Shown here: positions 43,201 through 48,400 of the stretch, one piece after another | Layout of the letters: each line of letters starts with the position of its first letter | Numbering within the stretch: position 1 is the stretch's first letter | Assembly (NCBI GenBank): GCA_003427395.1 | Contig: BFEA01000235.1 | Location: 1,369,447-1,417,846, forward strand | Direction: 5' to 3' | Length of the DNA stretch: 48,400 nucleotides | Source of the DNA: Chara braunii | Taxonomy: Eukaryota; Streptophyta; Charophyceae; Charales; Characeae | Position numbers and translations under genes: made by a program | Notes under the pieces: model-generated | The model's input: the letters and a program-made list of their open reading frames with translations, nothing else | What the model was told of the DNA's origin: nothing | Database searches by the model: none

Positions 43201-43294
43201 GGGGAAACTACGCGGGAGTCGCAAAAATGAGTTATAATTGCACTATGGGCCAAGATACAGTTTCGAATTGCAGTTCGGGCAATGACGTTACCCC
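43201..43294. mobile_element. AGGGG-family MITE, copy c (94 bp)
   Basis: Starts GGGGAAACTACGCGGGAGTC and ends GACGTTACCCC. It is flanked by a perfect 9-bp duplication ATTATTTTA (43192-43200 and 43295-43303). Its interior (GAGTTATAATTGCACTATGG, then GCCAAGATACAGTTTCGAAT) matches one arm of copy d at 44588-44795. It looks like a deletion derivative. Confidence 0.85.
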
Positions 43295-43330
43295 ATTATT
43301 TTATCTCCTGCTAGCAATTTGGACAGTACA

Positions 43331-43432
43331 TTAACCGCCAGTACCTTTCCGCGCTTGGAAAACAGAGGCAAGGGCCGCCCTTGGTGCGCAGGGCCCGAGG
43401 CCGATGTATGAGAAGGTAGTGGCGATTTAAAT
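43331..43432. mobile_element. CAGTAC-family element, short copy (about 100 bp)
   Basis: Starts TTAACCGCCAGTACCTTTCC and ends GAGAAGGTAGTGGCGATTTA. The termini are imperfect inverted repeats matching the ends of the elements at 36386-37104. Confidence 0.55.
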
Positions 43433-43474
43433 CCCATATCCTGCTACCGTCCGTAGCTCTGACCAAAGATATCC

Positions 43475-43838
43475 CTTTTTTGTAGAGGTTGGAAGCCAGC
43501 CTATGACAGTCACCTTCCGTAGTCGGCCTTTAGGTTATCCAGATGGTCTACAGAGGGCCCCATTCCTTATGAGACTTCCTCCCGCCAACCATTCTCATCA
43601 TTGCTCCCTGGTGCACCCCTACTTCCACAATCCTACCTCAGTGTCTACCACTCAGGACTGTCACCCTCCTGTCATCTCAATGGGGGTGACCCGACCGGAG
43701 AGTGGTTGTAGGCACCAGGGCTAAGCAGGAACTACCCAGCTCAGCCCTGATTGGAGCACGGTCGGACACACCCTGTTGTCCAGATACTTCGAGCACTAGG
43801 CATGGACATTCTTCTACAGGCCCCATAGGTGGACCCAT
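43475..43838 (-). repeat. SINE-like family, copy a
   Basis: Read on the minus strand, it ends at the left in a short T run (poly-A on the sense strand) preceded by CTCTACAA. Its body shares with copy b the blocks GACAGTCACCTTC, CTACAGAGG, TTCCACAATCCTACCTCA, CCACTCAGGA, GGGGTGACC and GCACC/TACCAGGGCTAAGCAG. No ORF. Confidence 0.65.
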
Positions 43839-43840
43839 TC

Positions 43841-44255
43841 CTTTTTTTTATATATTTTTTTCGTTTTAAGCCCAGGTTGTTGTAGAAGTCAGATTCTGGA
43901 CATATGACAGTCACCTTCGGCAATCGGCCATGTGGCTATCCCGATGGTCTACAGAGGCCCCTATTCCTATGAGACTCCCTCCCGGCCTACCACACTCGTA
44001 ATTTCTTCCCAGCGCACCCCCGCTTCCACAATCCTACCTCAATGTCTACCACTCAGGATTGTCACCCTCCAGTTATCTCAACGGGGGTGACCTGACAGGA
44101 CAGCGGTTACAGGTACCAGGGCTAAGCAGAGCCCCGCTTACCCTACTCATCCCTGATCGAAGCATAGTCGGACGAGCCTTGTCGCATGGGTACTTCAGAC
44201 GCTAGGTATAGGCATTCTCTGCAAGTCCCATACGTGGACCTATTCCTGTCCCTAC
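43841..44255 (-). repeat. SINE-like family, copy b
   Basis: The T-rich left end (43841-43864, sense poly-A) is followed by AAGCCCAGGTTGTTGTAGAA. The body is parallel to copies a and c and ends near CCCATACGTGGACC. It follows copy a head to tail in the same orientation, either a tandem duplication or two insertions. Confidence 0.7.
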
Positions 44256-44316
44256 CCTAAGTCGTTATGACATTCGTTGTGTACACTATGGTTGTGCCGT
44301 TGTTATTATGATCATT

Positions 44317-44317
<1 letters not shown>

Positions 44318-44394
<77 letters not shown>
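44318..44394. repeat. Homopolymer T run of 77
   Basis: Uninterrupted T77. It may be the poly-A tail of a minus-strand retroposon. Length is unreliable in most sequencing chemistries. Confidence 0.9.
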
Positions 44395-44395
<1 letters not shown>

Positions 44396-44587
44396 GTTGG
44401 TTCGTTGTAATCTTGATCCTTAACTTTATTATCCCAGGAAGCAGGTTATCCCACTTGTCTATCTTGGGCTCACATGCAACCCCTTGCCACCCTTAGTATT
44501 GGTCCAAGACATCGGTACGTACTAGGCCACCCTACCGTTCCTATTACCTCTATCCTTGACCATGCGCCGGAGACCCTTTTTCTTGGA

Positions 44588-44795
44588 GGGGGGAGTAACT
44601 TCAGTAGAGTCACAAAAACGAGTTATAATTGCACTATGGGGCAAGATACAGTTTGCAATTGCCCTTCGGGCACCCTACCTGGCCAGAAAGCTGTGTTTTA
44701 TATATTTGCCCTGACTGCAATTCGAAACTGTATCTTGGCCCATAATGCAATTATAACTCACTTTTGTGTCTCCTGGGTAGTTTCCCCCTTTTTTT
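44588..44795. mobile_element. AGGGG-family MITE, copy d (foldback form, about 208 bp)
   Basis: The left arm has GGGGGGAGTAACTTCAGTAG, then GTCACAAAAACGAGTTATAA. The right arm is its inverted counterpart, reading on the minus strand GGGGGAAACTACCCAGGAGA, then CACAAAAGTGAGTTATAATT. Both arms continue through CAAGATACAGTTT to a short loop. The flanking 9-mers do not match clearly. Confidence 0.75.
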
Positions 44796-44799
44796 TTTA

Positions 44800-45002
44800 A
44801 CTACCAGTACTTGGCCCAGCTATCAATGCCGAGCCTGGAATGCCCCTGCGAGCCAATTTTCGCCGAAGCACCGGGGTACCGTTTCAAAAAAATTTTGGCT
44901 GGCGCTTCCAGCCATTGTGGTCTGGTACCCCGAAGCCCTAAAGGCGTGGCGCGTTAACGGGAAAGCGCCGCGGCCGATAGCTGGGTCAAGTACCGGTGGT
45001 TT
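44800..45002 (+). mobile_element. CAGTAC-family element (about 200 bp)
   Basis: The left end AACTACCAGTACTTGGCCCA and the minus-strand right end AACCACCGGTACTTGACCCA form inverted repeats that continue through GCTATC. Its internal order matches the minus-strand copy at 36912-37104. It lies between a T run and LINE module copy D. Confidence 0.75.
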
Positions 45003-45143
45003 AATGTGAAGCCCTTGTGCAAGGCCTCTATCCCGGCGGTGGTAAGAGAACCACCGGATTGAGGCTTTGCCTGCCAGGCTGCTCCATCTATTGGTGGGGA
45101 GCGTCACCTGCTGGAAAACGGGTCCAGCGTCCCTTAGATACAT
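45003..45143 (-). repeat. LINE 3'-terminal module, copy D
   Basis: Minus strand: TAAGGGACGCTGGACCCG, then TTTTCCAGCAGGTGACG, then CTCCCCACCAATAGATGG and AGC. Next is a long hairpin of GGCAAAGCCTC, CCGGTGGT with ACCACCGCCGG, GAGGCCTTGC around a TCTCTT loop. The expected poly-A is interrupted by the element at 44800-45002, with a T run (44790-44800) just beyond it that could be the displaced tail. Confidence 0.7.
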
Positions 45144-45233
45144 CATCTCAGCACAGTGTCTGTTTGGACTATGGCCATATCAGTTCCTACCCTGGAGCAC
45201 TGTCTTTCCCTTGGGACTGCACAAGTCACCCTT

Positions 45234-45690
45234 CCTTTTTTTTTTTTTTTTTCCAGAAAGCCCAGGTTGTTGTAGAGGTGGGGTACTAGACGGATGGCAG
45301 TCACCCACAGTACTCGGCCACTCGGTTGTCCTGATGAAACCCCTCCGAAGACCCCACCCACCCTTCCTCTCATCTTTTTGCCCTGGCGCACACCCACACC
45401 CCCTGTCCTGATGAAACCCCCCCGAAGACCCTACCCACCCTTCCTCTCATCTTTTTGCCCTGGCGCACACCCACACCCCCTGTCCTACCCTAGTGTTAAC
45501 CACCCAGGATCATCACCCATTGCCTTCTTGGCGGGGTGACCTGACCAGACAGCGGCTGCAGGTACCGGGGCTAAGCAGAGACTCCTACCCCCTGCTCAGC
45601 CCTGGTTGAAGCAAACGTCGTGCAAGCCTGATTGCACCGGGACTTCGGGAGCTAGGTATGAACATGCTACTACAGGTCTTCATGAGGGTA
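45234..45690 (-). repeat. SINE-like family, copy c
   Basis: Left T run (about 45235-45252, sense poly-A), then CCAGAAAGCCCAGGTTGTTG. The body shares the family blocks, including GGTGACCTGACCAGACAGCG and TACCGGGGCTAAGCAGAGAC. It contains an internal 77-bp tandem duplication (45327-45480). Confidence 0.7.
45327..45480 (+). repeat. 77-bp tandem duplication inside SINE-like copy c
   Basis: TGTCCTGATGAAACCCC begins at 45327 and again at 45404. The two units are nearly identical. Confidence 0.9.
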
Positions 45691-45783
45691 CACAGTGACT
45701 CCCCTCTAGCTTAGTTGTGTGGTGATGATAGAGAGTTGGGTATCCTCCGTTCCCTCGTATGTCCCTGGAGCCCGTTGTTGTAC

Positions 45784-45807
45784 CAAATACCCTTACAAGG
45801 GTATTTG
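45784..45807. repeat. Perfect 11-bp inverted repeat
   Basis: CAAATACCCTT and AAGGGTATTTG separated by AC. No function is assigned. GGGTATTTG recurs at about 46260. Confidence 0.8.
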
Positions 45808-45949
45808 GCGTGTTGTTTGCAAGTCAGCCAGAGCAGCCTCGCCTGTTTGACGGCACACGCGCAAAAGGAAGCTTAGGTCCTCGCCTGGGTGAGCGGCGTG
45901 AGTGGGGTATTGACGGTGAGGCGCAACTATGCACAGGCTGGGTGTGCAT

Positions 45950-46013
45950 TGTCGAGCTCATCAGCTCCCACCTTTTTCGCAAAAGGCGAGAGCCCTCCCG
46001 ACCATGTCACGCA
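45950..46013 (-). mobile_element. LTR-end remnant matching the LTR at 48077
   Basis: TGTCGAGC, then CGCCTTTTTTGC-like sequence, AGGCGAGAGCCCTCCCGACC and ATGTCACGCA match 48077-48140 (TGTCGAGCGTATTGG, then GAGAGCCCCCCTGACCATGT and CACGCA). Similarity fades after about 64 bp. It is read as the left LTR of a minus-strand element or as an independent related insertion. The right boundary is not clear. Confidence 0.5.
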
Positions 46014-48056
46014 AGATAGGTTTAATTTTGGCATTCCAATGTTTGCGCGCCTTTGCGGCCTCGGCAGAAGTGAAGCACTGCCAGTTACTTCTATTACTTT
46101 CGGATGTCACAAGCGTCCGGACTAAAGCTCGAAAACTTTAAGTCTCTTAGTCACAGGTCAGGTCTGAATGAACGTTTGGCAAACGTCAGTCTCATCAAGT
46201 CCTTCAATTCAACGGAAGAGTCGGACAACGCCCGACGTTTAAAATCCCCGGCAAATGTCAGGGTATTTGCCCCGACATCATTCCCGGACCCCATTGAACG
46301 ACGTCCCCGTCGTTCACCATAAAAAAAAAAATCATGATCCTTATAAAAATTCCATGTGAAAGCAACGATCACTATACACATCAATTTCAACAATCGTCCG
46401 GAACTAAGTCGGAACTTTTCCACCAATTTACAACAATACAACAACGAAACTGGATTTAGCCTAAAAAAGCCTTAACTCAATACGACTCTTTGTAGATGGA
46501 ATGATATCAAATTTTGCCTCTAGCAAGTCTTATCAAAACTTGGACCGAGGTCTAGCCCTTGGAATCCTTCAATTCAGAGGAACTTTTTCAGAATGATCCC
46601 AGCATCATCCCACTGGCGGCCACTCAAAAACATCATTTAGTCTCTGAGAATGGTACCCAGAAAACTTTCGACTAACCTTCAAAACCCCAATTGGTTGACA
46701 CATCCATTTATCTAAAAAAACTCAGGTGTAACCCTCTAACAGGTCTTTCAAAATAATCAACCTCCTGGGCGGCCCAGACAGAATCCGAACCAACCATTCA
46801 TGAGAGAAACCATTCGTTCAAAATTTATCGACCAAGTTATGATCCTCATTCCAATCCACATAAGTTATCATGCCCGTTACTTGTGAGCTCCTTATGAATG
46901 TGTCGAGGAGTGGTGTAATCCTCTTCAAAGGATAACGTCTCGAAATCAAGCCCTTCTTTAGACTAGGGCCTCACCACATTTCCTCCGATTCCAATGTTTT
47001 TGACCCCATTAGTCCTCTTCATATAGAGTAGAACAACCCAACCCCACACGGTCGAGGTTAATTAGGCCCCGGTCATGTAGGTAAGGTGATCATGTCTGAC
47101 ACGAGGCTAGGTAGTTACTCCTCCCCTCATGAAAACATTGGTCGCCTACTCTGATAGGCATCATTCTAACAAGATCTCAACACCTTTCTCCCTTTCAGTG
47201 ACAGTGTAGTCCCCCTTCCTTAAACCACATAGGATCCGGAAGACAACATCCCACCAAGAAAAAAGCTTCGGCGTGGGCTTCACTACCACCTACAGAGCTC
47301 ATAAATCCATCAAAAATTTATCGTTACATGATAACGCCTCCAAAACTCACTTCAAAAATATTCAAGAATAACAATACAATTTACAACAAATGCTTTCACA
47401 TAAAATTTCATAATGATCCAAGCTAAATAATCTTCAACAATAGTTCAGATGCCTTCAATCATAGAAATGCATCACATATATATAAAACAAATCATCTAAA
47501 AAAAATGGAAGTCCGGTAAACTGATCGATAAAAATATACATAATTCCAATGTAATAACAAAATGTATGACTAAAAAAATATGCAAAACAATATCAAAAGA
47601 AAGTCAACGTTTAGTTGAACATTCCAAAATAGTTCAAACTGATACTAATTCGAATAAGAAAATTTGATCTACTAAAATTATAACAGAAAAGATACATAAA
47701 AGTTCAAAACAAAATACCTTATTAAAATATTACACAAACAAGACAATAATTATCAACAGATTAACTCGAAATTTATAGATAATGTCGATAATATAAAGTA
47801 TGACGATGATAATAAAAGTTTGACTCAATTAATATCACGATATCAACAATCGTAATCCAACTGAAACGTTCAAAATAGTCAAAATAATATTTATGATAAA
47901 ATCAACATATAGTTCATAGAGTTATAAAATATTGAGAAATCAATCAATCGATGATAAAATAATTAACTTTTAGAAATCAAAATGTGATCAATCGATCCAT
48001 TACAAAATAATATACCCGATTGTCGTTCCACTAGGGGCAACGGTAGTTTGCTGTTA
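46014..48056 (-). other. Putative internal region of a non-autonomous LTR element
   Basis: About 2 kb, strongly AT-rich from 47280 to 48010, with no frame above about 100 codons and no gag, protease, reverse transcriptase or integrase motif seen. If the LTR assignment is right, this is the interior of a coding-free element (TRIM- or LARD-like). If not, it is unassigned intergenic sequence. Confidence 0.35.
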
Positions 48057-48074
48057 TCCCCGGCAACGGCGCCA
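48057..48074 (-). promoter_or_regulatory. Primer-binding site complementary to tRNA-Asp
   Basis: The minus strand reads TGGCGCCGTTGCCGGGGA, the complement of the 3' end of plant tRNA-Asp including CCA. It lies 2 nt inside the LTR end (CTCGACA on the minus strand). This is the usual primer-binding position for plant Ty3/gypsy elements of the Athila/Tat type and fixes the element as minus-strand, with its body to the left. Confidence 0.8.
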
Positions 48075-48076
48075 CT

Positions 48077-48400
48077 TGTCGAGCGTATTGGTTCTCGCCT
48101 TTTTGCAAAGCGTGAGAGCCCCCCTGACCATGTCACGCAGGAGTTAAACGAAACTAAATAAAAAACAACTTAGGAATGACGCATAAACAGCCCCGCGAGC
48201 CGCCAAAGGGCTATGTGTCTATTCAACGGGCAACGGGAAAGTTTCAACTCCGTTGTACCCGTTGAATAGCCTCCGGGGCCCCGTTGAATTTTCGTTGAAT
48301 GGTACAACAGACCCTCCCTGTTGAATATTGTTCAACGGGGAGGGTGCATTGGGCCTCGGACACGACGCTGGACGCACGTGAACCAAAAAAAAATTGTCCC
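48077..48400 (-). mobile_element. LTR (partial, runs off the window) with nested hairpins
   Basis: The minus-strand 3' end is CTCGACA, adjacent to the primer-binding site. Inside are two strong hairpins: 48220-48268 (TATTCAACGGG with CCCGTTGAATA, plus inner CAACGG/CCGTTG) and 48312-48344 (CCCTCCCTGTTGAA with TTCAACGGGGAGGG). The word CCGTTGAA or its complement recurs several times. The LTR start lies beyond the window. Confidence 0.6.

Noticed and set aside
45330-45430. Duplicated CTGATGA...CGAAGA resembling hammerhead cores
   Set aside because: The sequence between the core halves (AACCCCTCC) cannot pair to form stem II, and no stem III partner is present.
45759-46019. 86-codon plus-strand ORF
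   Set aside because: It crosses the LTR-end block and a perfect inverted repeat, and has no recognisable domain.

Overview
This is a repeat-dominated piece of a eukaryotic nuclear genome, most likely from a streptophyte (a land plant or charophyte alga). Two observations support that: degenerate L1-type LINEs carry the zf-RVT C-terminal domain common in green plants, and a primer-binding site matches the 3' end of plant tRNA-Asp. The species cannot be determined from the sequence. I found no intact host protein gene. Everything protein-like is a decayed retrotransposon ORF or a short coding-like remnant.

Layout. 1-10 kb holds degenerate tandem repeats, faint coding-like remnants and tRNA-like fragments. 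10-11 kb holds a 71-bp tandem repeat and a 357-bp foldback palindrome. 11.6-13.6 kb holds LINE remnants, followed by an assembly gap (13979-14660) and microsatellites. A near-canonical type III hammerhead ribozyme lies on the minus strand at 15427-15480. 16.2-17.0 kb holds a broken Cys-rich reading frame (minus).

16883-27884 looks like a 60-copy satellite but is an assembly artefact. Each 184-bp period is 146 bp of genomic sequence plus a 38-bp palindromic Tn5 mosaic-end pair, which is the Nextera mate-pair junction adapter. The real locus probably contains the 146 bp once, so about 10.9 kb of the window is spurious.

28.5-34.8 kb is a nested retrotransposon block. LINE A (minus) is inserted in LINE B (plus) with a 14-bp target-site duplication, and a further LINE copy (minus) is cut by MITEs. 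Several LINE 3' ends carry one conserved module (core hairpins, a variable hairpin, poly-A). 35.5-37.6 kb and 42.5-45.7 kb are dense in short inverted-repeat elements: a GGGCCT-terminated family with 3-bp duplications, an AGGGG-terminated family with 9-bp duplications, and a CAGTAC-terminated family. A SINE-like family with poly-A tails is also present. The right end (45.95-48.4 kb) looks like a minus-strand, apparently non-autonomous LTR element with a tRNA-Asp primer-binding site.

No operon or pathway can be read here. The biology is a succession of transposon insertions, several of which can be ordered because target-site duplications or empty-site sequences survive.
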